From an uncultured Spartobacteria bacterium (GTDB lineage: Bacteria; Verrucomicrobiota; Verrucomicrobiia; Chthoniobacterales; Chthoniobacteraceae), in NCBI GenBank assembly GCA_903928175.1, contig CAIYQA010000320.1:1-33263 (forward strand): a stretch of 33,263 nucleotides of DNA, read 5' to 3'. Position 1 is the stretch's first letter; each line of letters starts with the position of its first letter. The notes beneath the pieces are model-generated. The model saw only the letters and a program-made list of their open reading frames with translations, searched no databases and had not been told where the DNA came from. This document shows positions 25,203 through 32,245 of the stretch, piece after piece. The position numbers and the translations under genes are program-made.

Positions 25203-25673
25203 ATGACAAGCGTTCAAAAGCGATTGCAACGTGAGCGGATTACCATCCAACTCATGATCGGAATTTACTGCCGGGGTCGGCATTTGGAGGTGGAATCCCT
25301 CTGCGCTTCCTGTCAGCAACTAGCCGATTACGCGATGCAGCGCGTCGATAGATGCCGGTTCCAGAAAGCCAAACCCACCTGTGCCAAGTGCCCAATCCAT
25401 TGCTATAATCCGGCCATGCGAGAGCAGGTGCGAGAGGTGATGCGTTATGCAGGGCCGCGAATGATGCTACATCACCCCTTACTCGCCATTTTGCACGCAC
25501 TGGATGGATGGCGCACCCGTAATCCGCAAGTCATCGCCGCCAGCGTAAAGCCCGCTCACCTTGAGCAACAACGCGATTCCTTCGGGTCAGTAAGCGCCCA
25601 GGAAAAATGCCACCTGCAAATAGTCTCGCTCGTTCATAGGTTCAGAATGCCGCAAAAGGCATCGAACCCGTGA
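25203..25673 (+). CDS. YgbA_NO family protein (nitrous oxide-stimulated promoter family)
   Basis: A 156-residue soluble protein of the YgbA_NO family. The family core occupies residues 5 to about 105: ERITIQLMIGIYCRGRH, then LCASCQQLADYA, CRFQKAKPTCAKCPIHCYNP and MREQVREVMRYAGPRMMLHHP. Five conserved cysteines suggest a metal or Fe-S site (inference). In enterobacteria ygbA belongs to the NO-responsive NsrR regulon, which agrees with its place 111 bp after norZ. The last 45 or so residues have no family similarity and may be an extension or read-through into the decayed region that follows. This is the last recognisable gene of the NO block. Confidence 0.85.
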   Translation: MTSVQKRLQRERITIQLMIGIYCRGRHLEVESLCASCQQLADYAMQRVDRCRFQKAKPTCAKCPIHCYNPAMREQVREVMRYAGPRMMLHHPLLAILHALDGWRTRNPQVIAASVKPAHLEQQRDSFGSVSAQEKCHLQIVSLVHRFRMPQKASNP

Positions 25674-25732
25674 GTTAAACGCGGGGCAGAAACCGTTAAA
25701 AAACCATTAACACCTTGGGGAAACTCTTCGAT

Positions 25733-25960
25733 TTATTCGGGACATTGCCCTGCCAGATAGGCGAGAGCCGCGAGCGCAGCCTGAATCTTGGTCAGGTTCG
25801 CAGTTCCGAGAGCGGCGTTGATCTGGTCAGTGCTCACCTGTTTCCAATGTAATAGGCCACTGGGAACCGAGGCCGGATGTCACTGCCGATGGAGTAGATC
25901 GCTACTTTGGATCTACCCCTGGTGAGCAACATCGAGAACTTGTCCTGTTTTCGGCCATAA
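25733..25960 (-). pseudogene. Possible frameshifted remnant of an unknown gene
   Basis: On the minus strand one frame reads QIYGRKQDKFSMLLTRGR and later SIGSDIRPRFPVAYYIG before a stop at 25834; a second frame then continues STDQINAALGTANLTKIQAA to a stop at 25733. Both pieces have protein-like composition and join end to end with a single shift near 25845. I do not recognise the protein. It may be chance. Confidence 0.3.
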
Positions 25961-26044
25961 ATCTGGTAGCAAATGGTAGCAGACAAGTCAGAACAACTCA
26001 CGCCAACTCAGCATAACGTTTTTTTGCAGGCATTGCCGTCTGGC

Positions 26045-26127
26045 CCTTTATTCATACGGTTTCCAGAGTAAATTTGCCAGAAAATCATTTTCAATCATCT
26101 CGGGTTCGAGCCCCGTAGACTCCGCCA
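26045..26127 (+). repeat. 83-bp direct repeat, left copy (att-like, tRNA-Ser-like 3' end)
   Basis: Matches 32071-32153 with no length change. Both ends are near identical: CGGTTTCCAGAGTAAATT on the left and a final 26 bp (GGTTCGAGCCCCGTAGAC then TCCGCCA) that looks like the T-arm, acceptor strand, discriminator G and CCA of a tRNA-Ser. The 27 bp between have diverged. No D-arm or anticodon arm is present, so this is not a whole tRNA. It reads as an attachment site left by an integrase that targets a tRNA end. Confidence 0.72.
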
Positions 26128-26150
26128 CTTTGCAAATCTCTGCAAAGTGG
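26125..26150. repeat. Hairpin starting in the CCA of the left repeat
   Basis: CCACTTTGCA and TGCAAAGTGG form a perfect 10-bp stem with a 6-nt loop. The left arm begins with the CCA that ends the 83-bp repeat. The right repeat copy is followed by an analogous but different hairpin. Confidence 0.55.
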
Positions 26151-26299
26151 CTTCATTACAAGCCTCCAGCCTAATAACAGGCTTCAATAAAGCTGGTGAA
26201 CTTTCAATTTTCTGTCCAGTTTCGGTTTCAAGCGCGATCTTCGGGATCCAGTCGGGTTGGGGCTTGATTCGGATATTTCGCACATCAATATGCCCCTAG

Positions 26300-26677
26300 A
26301 TGACACTCGAGCATAAAAAACCACCGGGGCGAAAAAAATACCAGTCCGCAAAAGCCCTGGATCCAACAAATGATTTCTGGGCGAACATCGATGTCAATAC
26401 TTTCGGCATATGGGCGAACCATCCGCTACGTACATTGGCGACAAAAGTCGCCACAATACGGTTGCAACAGGACTCCGACAAGACCGGGGGCACAACTAAA
26501 TCACGCGAATGGTTGCGAATCAAAATCGAGGAATTGAAAAAAGAAATGGGTATCCAAATGACCGAGATGGCTCTGCAGGGTAGGGTTCTTTACGACCAGA
26601 GCCAAACCAATACGGGGTGGCTTGTAATCCCACTCGACGGCTCGGGCGGCAGGACTCCACAGCGCGCCAAAACATAA
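26300..26677 (+). CDS. Hypothetical protein, 125 aa
   Basis: Not recognised. The N-terminus is basic (HKKPPGRKKYQSAK), followed by a stretch with DFWANIDVNTFGIWANHP, a charged helix (SREWLRIKIEELKKEMG) and a C-terminal QTNTGWLVIPLDG. Composition is that of a soluble protein, perhaps DNA-associated at the basic end. No ribosome-binding site is visible. It is the first ORF inside the left repeat. The opposite strand carries an overlapping ORF (26501-26740) whose start looks like a signal peptide; only one is likely to be real, and the plus-strand frame looks more protein-like throughout. Confidence 0.38.
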   Translation: MTLEHKKPPGRKKYQSAKALDPTNDFWANIDVNTFGIWANHPLRTLATKVATIRLQQDSDKTGGTTKSREWLRIKIEELKKEMGIQMTEMALQGRVLYDQSQTNTGWLVIPLDGSGGRTPQRAKT

Positions 26678-27478
26678 ACCAAGTGCGAGAACGTGAATGC
26701 GAAGGGAGTGCTGAGGTTCCTTTTTATTCGATGAGTCCATTCTGATGAAGCTGACGATTTTTCGAGAGGCACTCCTGCGGTTTTTCCATTTGCCGCAAGG
26801 TGTTATCGGATGCTTCTCTCCCTGTCGAACAGAAGAGCACTCATGATGCCTGATTCGCACATCAGGGAAACTCTGATCCCTGGCTTGTTGCAACGGTTTT
26901 CATGTTCTGATGTGATGATCGGGAAAATTGGACGGGGGGACCCATCAACGCATCTCCTCCAATCTCCTTTTAAACAGGGTTCCCAAAATCGGGCATATTG
27001 CGATAAGCCACCCGATTTCCAACCGATAGTATTCATCACTTTCTCCCGTCAGCGGAAAAAACGGGGATAACTTGGTGTTCGCTTGCCGTTTATTTTCAGG
27101 TCAAAAAGAGTGATCCGAGCACATTGGAAAACTCAACCATCAAAGTGACAAGTAATGGCCCCATGTATGGGCGTGAGGTTGGAGTTCAGAGAGCATGGTC
27201 AATTCGCCCATCCCTCGCCGCCCCATCGGTTATATCTTGCTGGGGTCGCCTTGATCTGGCAGGGTCGAACCATCGACATCGGATACGATTGCCATTCTTT
27301 TGCGTTAGTTTTTCTTCAACAACGCTCACAGGGGAGAGAGGTCCACGTCGACGAAGATCGTTACTACAAGGAAAACACAGTGAAAATATTATTGCGAGTC
27401 TCAAACGAAACGCCTCAGCATTAGGCACCTAATTTACCCACCTAACAGAGTAATCTCTCAACTGTTTCTTGAAAGCCA
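26678..27478. other. Intergenic stretch without a convincing gene
   Basis: Short ORFs exist in several frames but none is recognised. The best is 27155-27424 (+), with VALIWQGRTIDIGYD and REVHVDEDRYYKENTVKILL, which may be a fragment of a decayed gene. CCTGAT-tcgcac-ATCAGG near 26850 is a small palindrome. AT content is higher than in the metabolic part. Confidence 0.35.
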
Positions 27479-27784
27479 ATGAAGAAGTCGCTATTCCTTA
27501 CAATCCTGTCGTTGTCAATTTTCGCGGTCGCGTTTCTAGGTGAAGCCGTCATTAGTGTCAGTTTTGAAAGTTCAGATGGTTTGTGGAGCGATTCCACATG
27601 TCCGTTGAAAGGACGCGGTTTTCGCATAGTATTAGCCGATTTCGAGAAATACCGCATGATGGCAAATAATCCGAATGTAACTTTGGTCAGAACCACTCGT
27701 GCCCCATTCTGGTTCGTTCAGAACAATCCAGAATGGAACGTTCCATACGCACCACCCTCTGGATATGCCAAGCCGCGGTTTTGA
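27479..27784 (+). CDS. Hypothetical small exported or membrane-anchored protein, 101 aa
   Basis: Not recognised. The first 24 residues form a classical signal sequence or anchor (MKKSLFLTILSLSIFAVAFLG). The mature part has one cysteine, then RGFRIVLADFEKYRMMANN and aromatic- and proline-rich PFWFVQNNPEWNVPYAPP. GAAAG lies about 7 nt before the ATG. It stands alone within the mobile region, with lower GC than the metabolic genes, which suggests transfer. Function unknown. Confidence 0.5.
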   Translation: MKKSLFLTILSLSIFAVAFLGEAVISVSFESSDGLWSDSTCPLKGRGFRIVLADFEKYRMMANNPNVTLVRTTRAPFWFVQNNPEWNVPYAPPSGYAKPRF

Positions 27785-28087
27785 GCATTTTGCATAAGTG
27801 AATGCAAACGCCTCGCGTCTCGATTTGCCTCAATTTGTCATTTATCTGAGAGACCGAGAAAAAGAATCAAATTTTTGATTTTCGTTGGCGGGAATCGTTG
27901 ATCTTGGCTCGGTGGAAATCCGGCTGCTTTTTGCTGCCATTCGACGAGTTGGGGAATCTTACCTCCTCAATTTCATCAGGGAAACCCTGCCTTACAATAA
28001 GTCCTACGCTGCCGCATCTGGATTATGCCGCGCAGATGGTTGCATCCGCTATGGATGCTGCGGCATCGGCGCAGCATAGTGGCATAA
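27785..28087. other. Spacer ending in palindromes at the integrase 3' end
   Basis: No gene is seen in the first 235 bp, which are AT-rich with a run AAATTTTTGATTTT near 27870. The last 70 bp hold the nested palindromes described separately. The tracked 64- and 120-codon ORFs here run through the palindromes and look like noise. Confidence 0.4.
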
Positions 28088-28089
28088 TC
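28021..28089. repeat. Nested inverted repeats at the end of the integrase remnant
   Basis: GATTATGCC (28021-28029) and GGCATAATC (28081-28089) are perfect 9-bp arms. Inside are GCATCC-gctat-GGATGC (28042-28058) and GATGC-tgcg-GCATC. The right outer arm overlaps the stop codon of the recombinase fragment. ATTATGCC-type ends beside tyrosine recombinase genes recall RIT (recombinase-in-trio) elements; that link is from memory and unverified. Confidence 0.6.
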
Positions 28090-28387
28090 AGAGGGCTGCC
28101 AGGAAGGCGAGCAACTCGTCGTTCGGACGATAGCGGCCTACGGGAATGGCGACGGGCTGGGTTTTGGCCAGAGCTTGTTCCTTTACCTGGATGTCAGCGT
28201 GGATGTACATTTGCGTGGTTTCCACGGATTCATGGCCCAACCAAAGCGCAATCACCGTGAGATTCACTCCTTTCTGGATCTGCATGGCTGCGCTATGGCG
28301 AAGCACATGTGGGGTAATAACCTCTGGCTTGCCCCATGTCCCCCTCGCAGAACGCTCACCAACAACGTAGCCCACTTGGGAGAGCAA
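28088..28387 (-). pseudogene. Tyrosine recombinase/integrase, C-terminal fragment
   Basis: The remaining 99 residues hold the second half of a tyrosine recombinase catalytic domain: HVLRHSAAM (His and Arg of the HxxR motif), LIALW-type ALWLGHES (His/Trp site) and TTQMYIHAD, with the nucleophilic tyrosine, then a tail ALAKT...GRYRPNDELLAFL. The first catalytic arginine and the whole N-terminal DNA-binding part are missing; the frame is closed by a stop at 28403-28405 and opens only from TTG. The gene is therefore truncated and inactive. The tail type is shared by recombinases of transposon-like elements, and the end lies within a palindrome, as expected at an element boundary. Confidence 0.85.
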
Positions 28388-28515
28388 CCACGAAAGCGGA
28401 CTTCAATCAGCTCCAGATGCTCTGCGTGCTTTAGAATGAAAAATGCCGATTGGTGAAAATCCCGGTAGGCGATCCACCGACAATCGCCCGATCTACACTG
28501 CTGCTCCTCAAGAAG

Positions 28516-30939
28516 TCAATCCCACTTGAAAACGCCGTTTGGGTCTTCCTTGACCAGTTCATAACCCATTTGGCGAAATGCCGACAAGCGCTTCCGGTGC
28601 ATGTGGGACGTGAGGGCATTGTCCGTCTCGACGTAGTCATAAACACGAACTTCGCTCTTTCCCTTACACTGCCGGTGCAACCGTCCCGCATACTGAATGA
28701 TCCGTCCCTTGAATGAGATCGGCATAGCGAGAAACAACGTATCCAACTCCGCCAAATCAAACCCCTCCCCAAGCAACGACGAGGTCGCCAACAAAATAAA
28801 TGGTTCGCGCGCAGACGCCCGCCGCTGGAGTTCGCCAAACAAAGCCCCTCTTTGTTTCTTGTTCATGGAACCGTCAATCCTGAAAATTATACCCTCGTCG
28901 CCGGGCATGCTTGTTTTCAACATGGCTTCCAAGTGCTGAAGGTGTTCTTTGCGGTCGCTCAAGACGCCACTGAAGCGTTTTTCGAGGGCGGCGCTGACAA
29001 TGTCTGCCACAATCGCCTTATTGCGTTCGTCCGAGTTTACGATGGCATCCCAGAGGAGGTGAATTGGCAATCGGCTCTCCGCGGGATCCCTGCGTAGCAA
29101 CAAGTCGCGCACAATCAGTTTTCGCAGAACCGCTGGGTCGCCATCCATCTCGACTTTATGACGGATCGGCCCGCACTGGAGAAAAAGCAGTTTTTGAAGA
29201 CCGTCCTTGCGAACGGGAGTAGCCGTGAGCCCAAGGATAAACCGCGCCGGAGTCTTCTTGATCACCGCTTCAATGGATGCAGCCGGAACATGATGGCACT
29301 CATCAATGACGATATGGCTGTAAGGAGCAAGTAGGGCCTCCGGGAATTCGCATCTTGTCAGCGTTTGTAACATTCCAAGCGTGACGGAGGCAGACGGATC
29401 GATCCCTGATTGCCCCAAAACAGAAATGGACGAATCTTCCAATCCCAAGAACGTCTTGATGCGCTCGCGCCACTGTTCAAGCAGCGTTTTTCGGTGAACA
29501 AGAACCAGCGTCGATGTACCTCGTTGTGCGATGATCGCACAGGCCATCACGGTCTTTCCAGCCCCGGGCGAAGCCATCAGGACACCCTCGTCATGCTCCA
29601 TTACTTCCCGGACAGCCTCGCTCTGAATACTGGTCAGTTCCCCCGCGAAAGAAAACTCCACTTTCGACGCCACGGGGCGCTCATCTGATACCTTGAGCTT
29701 ACCGCCAGCTTTATGAACGAGAGCCTTGAGTTGCGGAAGTGTTCCCCGGGGCAACACAATAACACCTGGCCGGAGCGCTCCGCAGAAAATGAATCTCGGA
29801 ATGTTATAGGTTGGAAAACGCAACCGCTGCTTTTCGTAAAACACAGGGTTGGCAAGAGTGCCCAATCGTTTGATCGCGGAGATTAGGCAGGCAGGGAGTC
29901 CGTCTGCGGCAATTTCAATCTGGGCATTGCGGCGCACTTGAATGGTTCCTGTGAATACCCCCTTTGTCACCGCTGCGGGCAGAATATCCAGCACCCTCTC
30001 GTCGAATCTCAAAGCAAAGTTCTCGCGAGGCTCCGTGGATTCGTCCTTCACCGCACCAACGATGGTTTCAACAAGGCGCTCCAAAACATCGGGTGCCACC
30101 CTGCGAATTGATGCCAAATAACCCCACTGATCCGAAATCGAACACAATGATTTGTCCAGAAACACGGTATTCCCCTGCTCACGAGTGCCCTTCTGGAGAG
30201 GCAGTGCGATCAGGTTGCCAAATCCGCCATCGGGCAATGTGTCCTGATTCGGGAAAAATCGGTCATACGTTGCCAGCTTCATCCCGGAATGAAGAGAAGA
30301 AGCTTTTGTCGTGATCAATGTTCCCAATTGACGAGCCAGGGTCGCCGACGTGGGCGCTGTGAAAAAAATCCATCCGTGTGCGCCTTGGCCAGAGCGGGAT
30401 CGTTCCACGGCGACATCCAGGCCAAAAGATTCTGCGGCTTCCCGATAGGCGGTAACATCTGTCTCCCATCCATCTCCATCGAAATCCGCTGCAAGGAAGA
30501 TGCAAGTGTTGTCCTCGCGGATCGCATACGTTCCGATGGTTTGCCTGCCCGTGAGATGAGCCAAAACAGCTTCTTCATCAAGAGGAGCGAATCTCTGATT
30601 GAAACACTCCGCACATTTCACGCGCGGCTTTTCGCAAATGCCGCGCGCCCATTCATTGAGACAAACAGGCGAATAACCTTTCTTTCCCGATCTTGAGTTT
30701 TCCCAGAGCCGGGGAAATACGTTTTCCCTGCAGCGGAAGAGCGACAGAAAAAAAGCGATTTTTTCATCCGGCGTGGCAGGTCCCTCTGGCAACGGTTGAT
30801 GAACAGCTTCAGGCGCTGGGAGTCTGCGAAGCTCCTCCAGTTCACTCCGAAGCGCCTCCTTCTTAATTTCAATACGCCGGAGTTCTTCCTCAATCTGGGC
30901 GATTCGCTGTTGCGGCATTTTTCCCGTTTGACTATTCAT
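28516..30939 (-). CDS. TOTE conflict-type primase-helicase (AEP domain plus DEAD/DEAH helicase)
   Basis: A large 807-residue protein. In order: an N-terminal coiled coil (about 10-42, IEEELRRIEIKKEALRSELEEL); a cysteine group Cys93, Cys102, Cys109, Cys112 that could bind zinc; an archaeo-eukaryotic primase domain with the metal-binding FLAADFD (Asp152, Asp154) and SGQGAHGWIFF (His188); NQDTLPDGGFGNLIALPLQ; then a superfamily 2 helicase with Walker A SPGAGKT (457-463), DECH (546-549), LTATP and QYAGRLHR near 750. This is the architecture annotated as the TOTE conflict system primase, thought to act in element-host conflict; no activity is proved. All catalytic motifs are intact. ATG 30918 is an alternative start with a better GGGA site. 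It lies 42 bp after the toxin gene, same strand. Confidence 0.88.
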   Translation of the reverse strand: MNSQTGKMPQQRIAQIEEELRRIEIKKEALRSELEELRRLPAPEAVHQPLPEGPATPDEKIAFFLSLFRCRENVFPRLWENSRSGKKGYSPVCLNEWARGICEKPRVKCAECFNQRFAPLDEEAVLAHLTGRQTIGTYAIREDNTCIFLAADFDGDGWETDVTAYREAAESFGLDVAVERSRSGQGAHGWIFFTAPTSATLARQLGTLITTKASSLHSGMKLATYDRFFPNQDTLPDGGFGNLIALPLQKGTREQGNTVFLDKSLCSISDQWGYLASIRRVAPDVLERLVETIVGAVKDESTEPRENFALRFDERVLDILPAAVTKGVFTGTIQVRRNAQIEIAADGLPACLISAIKRLGTLANPVFYEKQRLRFPTYNIPRFIFCGALRPGVIVLPRGTLPQLKALVHKAGGKLKVSDERPVASKVEFSFAGELTSIQSEAVREVMEHDEGVLMASPGAGKTVMACAIIAQRGTSTLVLVHRKTLLEQWRERIKTFLGLEDSSISVLGQSGIDPSASVTLGMLQTLTRCEFPEALLAPYSHIVIDECHHVPAASIEAVIKKTPARFILGLTATPVRKDGLQKLLFLQCGPIRHKVEMDGDPAVLRKLIVRDLLLRRDPAESRLPIHLLWDAIVNSDERNKAIVADIVSAALEKRFSGVLSDRKEHLQHLEAMLKTSMPGDEGIIFRIDGSMNKKQRGALFGELQRRASAREPFILLATSSLLGEGFDLAELDTLFLAMPISFKGRIIQYAGRLHRQCKGKSEVRVYDYVETDNALTSHMHRKRLSAFRQMGYELVKEDPNGVFKWD

Positions 30940-30981
30940 CCCGGTGATTTCGTCTCAACGCCTTTTCTCAACAACCCAAAC

Positions 30982-31488
30982 TCAACTTGCCTCAGTGTTA
31001 TGCTGGCGCACAGTCTGGATGGGAAGAAAGAGCGTTAAGGGGGAGTCTTCCAAGGGTATAAAACTAAATTGAGCATAATAAGCAGCTGCTTGCTCATCCT
31101 TGGCATCGACGAATAACCCCACACCTCCGGCAATTTTCTCGGCGCGTTCCACCATTTGAAATGCACAGGAAAGCAGCATGTGCCCAATACCCTCCCGTTG
31201 CCTTGCCTGCGAAACCGCCAACCGCCCCAAGCGCATGGCGGGAATTTGTTGCGGAAGTTTTTTGGCCAGCGCAGGCGGCAATATTCCCCCGTCAATCTGG
31301 CAGTAAGTCAGGGTGAAATAACCTGCGATGGCTTCCTTCGCGCCTTCCTCTACCAAGACGTAGGTCTTTGCGATTCCCTTTGCTTCGTGTTGCCGGGCAA
31401 TTTGCCGCAAATACCGATTCAGCGGCTCGACTCCGCAGTCGAATCCAGCGCGATCATGATGATCCGCAAGCGGTTCGAAATTAAACAC
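30982..31488 (-). CDS. GNAT-family acetyltransferase toxin (TacT/AtaT-like)
   Basis: A 168-residue GNAT protein of the kind that acetylates aminoacyl-tRNA and stops translation. Marks: FDCGVEPLNRYLRQIARQHEAKGIAKTYV at the N-terminus, typical of TacT-like toxins; LGRLAVSQ followed by the acetyl-CoA loop RQREGIGHMLL; GLFVDAKDEQAAAYY, with the tyrosine used as general acid; and F-x-PL near the end. Its start overlaps the antitoxin gene by 8 bp, the normal arrangement. It sits just upstream of the TOTE primase-helicase gene, so one transcript could cover all three. The catalytic features look intact; which tRNA is the target cannot be told. Confidence 0.9.
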   Translation of the reverse strand: MFNFEPLADHHDRAGFDCGVEPLNRYLRQIARQHEAKGIAKTYVLVEEGAKEAIAGYFTLTYCQIDGGILPPALAKKLPQQIPAMRLGRLAVSQARQREGIGHMLLSCAFQMVERAEKIAGGVGLFVDAKDEQAAAYYAQFSFIPLEDSPLTLFLPIQTVRQHNTEAS

Positions 31489-31762
31489 GAACGTTGGCCT
31501 TGAAGAGTGAAGCCGCGCGTTTCAGACGGGCGTTGGGCTTCGGAGGGTTTTCCAGAAGGGAAAAGACCTGTTTGGCCTGGGTTTCAGAGAGCCGGATCAG
31601 AGTTTCCCGCTCAACAATCTGCTGCGCCTCCTTGTAGGCGGATTGCACTAAAAATTGATTGAGAGCGGCTCCTTGCAAATCGGCTGCCATTTGGATCACC
31701 CGCCGGACTTGCTCAGGAACTCGGGCTACAACGCGGGCGTTTTTGGGATGGATAACCTGCAT
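31481..31762 (-). CDS. DUF1778 / TacA-type ribbon-helix-helix antitoxin
   Basis: A 93-residue antitoxin starting at ATG 31762 (MQVIHPKNARVV); the tracked ORF begins 29 codons earlier, inside and beyond the operator. Residues 8-45 (ARVVARVPEQVRRVIQMAAD) fit the ribbon-helix-helix DNA-binding fold of DUF1778, followed by a helical toxin-binding tail (ETLIRLSETQAKQVFSLLEN...ARLKRAASLF). The family binds its own promoter and neutralises the GNAT toxin. A strong palindrome lies immediately before the ATG, and the toxin gene overlaps the 3' end. Together this supports a working toxin-antitoxin module that would stabilise the island. Confidence 0.88.
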   Translation of the reverse strand: MQVIHPKNARVVARVPEQVRRVIQMAADLQGAALNQFLVQSAYKEAQQIVERETLIRLSETQAKQVFSLLENPPKPNARLKRAASLFKANVRV

Positions 31763-31780
31763 GGTGCCAATATGGCACCA
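31762..31780 (-). promoter_or_regulatory. Operator palindrome of the toxin-antitoxin pair
   Basis: TGGTGCCAataTGGCACCA has perfect 8-bp arms with a 3-nt spacer and ends at the antitoxin ATG. That is where a TacA-type repressor would bind. The TGGTGCCAA half recurs at 32034 beside another palindrome. Confidence 0.72.
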
Positions 31781-32008
31781 CCACAATGATTGGTCAACCC
31801 CTTTGCTGTCTTTCGTATCAGAATGAGGCAAAGCCCCCCATGATACCATCGCGCGTTCCGATTACCGGTTGGTCGGAGTCTACGACCAGGATACCCCAAA
31901 GCGGGCTGCAATGCTGCAAAAACGGCACTTTTTCCCGATGCGGCGGCGCGGCGGACGCGAAAATGCGGTTTTTGCGAGGGTGACAGATTTACTCTGGGAG
32001 GGTGACAC

Positions 32009-32039
32009 GCATGTTGCTTCAACATGCACCAACTGGTGC
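32009..32039. repeat. Two adjacent palindromes near the right att-like repeat
   Basis: GCATGTTG-ctt-CAACATGC (32009-32027) has perfect 8-bp arms. It overlaps GCACCA-ac-TGGTGC (32026-32039). They lie 32 bp before the right repeat. Binding sites for a recombination directionality factor or a second antitoxin operator are possible readings. Confidence 0.5.
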
Positions 32040-32070
32040 CAACTTCCAAAAATGCCGATGGCGATCAGAG

Positions 32071-32153
32071 CCTTTAACCATGCGGTTTCCAGAGTAAATT
32101 CGGCAAAAATTGAAAACTTAATCTTTTGGGTTCGAGCCCCGTAGACTCCGCCA
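32071..32153 (+). repeat. 83-bp direct repeat, right copy (att-like, tRNA-Ser-like 3' end)
   Basis: Partner of 26045-26127, in the same orientation and equal length, 6,026 bp apart. The ends match and the middle 27 bp differ. The integrase-like N-terminus begins 93 bp downstream, the usual position of an integrase gene next to its attachment site. The divergence in the middle shows that this is not a fresh duplication. Confidence 0.72.
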
Positions 32154-32186
32154 TCCGCAAAGCCTGATGGATAAAGGCGCGGATGG
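32151..32186. repeat. Hairpin starting in the CCA of the right repeat
   Basis: CCATCCGC (32151-32158) and GCGGATGG (32179-32186) pair perfectly over 8 bp with a 20-nt loop. As on the left side, the arm begins with the terminal CCA of the repeat and the right arm ends in TGG, though the sequence differs. Confidence 0.5.
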
Positions 32187-32245
32187 CAAAAATGAGGGTT
32201 CTAAAAATTTGGGAACATGGCGCGGCTGAGAATTTCCGCTGTCTT

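Larger units (their letters stand above)
25674..26299. other. Decayed spacer at the left border of the mobile region
   Basis: No intact gene over 626 bp. It holds a possible minus-strand coding remnant (25733-25960), a short duplicated stretch TGGTAGCAAATGGTAGCAGA around 25960-25985 with TGGTAGCA twice, the left copy of the 83-bp repeat, and a hairpin next to it. The minus-strand 62-codon ORF 26095-26283 reads into the repeat; its SLRGSNPR end is a common artefact of translating a tRNA end. Confidence 0.5.
31781..32245. other. Right border region of the island, no gene seen
   Basis: About 465 bp without a supported gene. It contains the two palindromes near 32009-32039, the imperfect duplication GAGGGTGACA / GGAGGGTGACAC (about 31975-32009), the right 83-bp repeat and its hairpin. 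The promoter of the toxin-antitoxin operon must lie at the left end. Confidence 0.5.

Noticed and set aside
26045-26127. Complete tRNA-Ser gene
   Set aside because: Only the T-arm, acceptor strand and CCA are present; there is no D-arm, anticodon loop or matching 5' acceptor strand.
26095-26283. 62-codon minus-strand ORF reading into the left repeat
   Set aside because: Its end (SLRGSNPR) is the usual artefact of translating a tRNA 3' end; the first part is protein-like but too short to support.
26501-26740. Minus-strand ORF with signal-peptide-like start (LALGLCFGALWSPAARA)
   Set aside because: Overlaps the plus-strand ORF 26300-26677, has no ribosome-binding site and no recognisable mature domain; kept only as an alternative.
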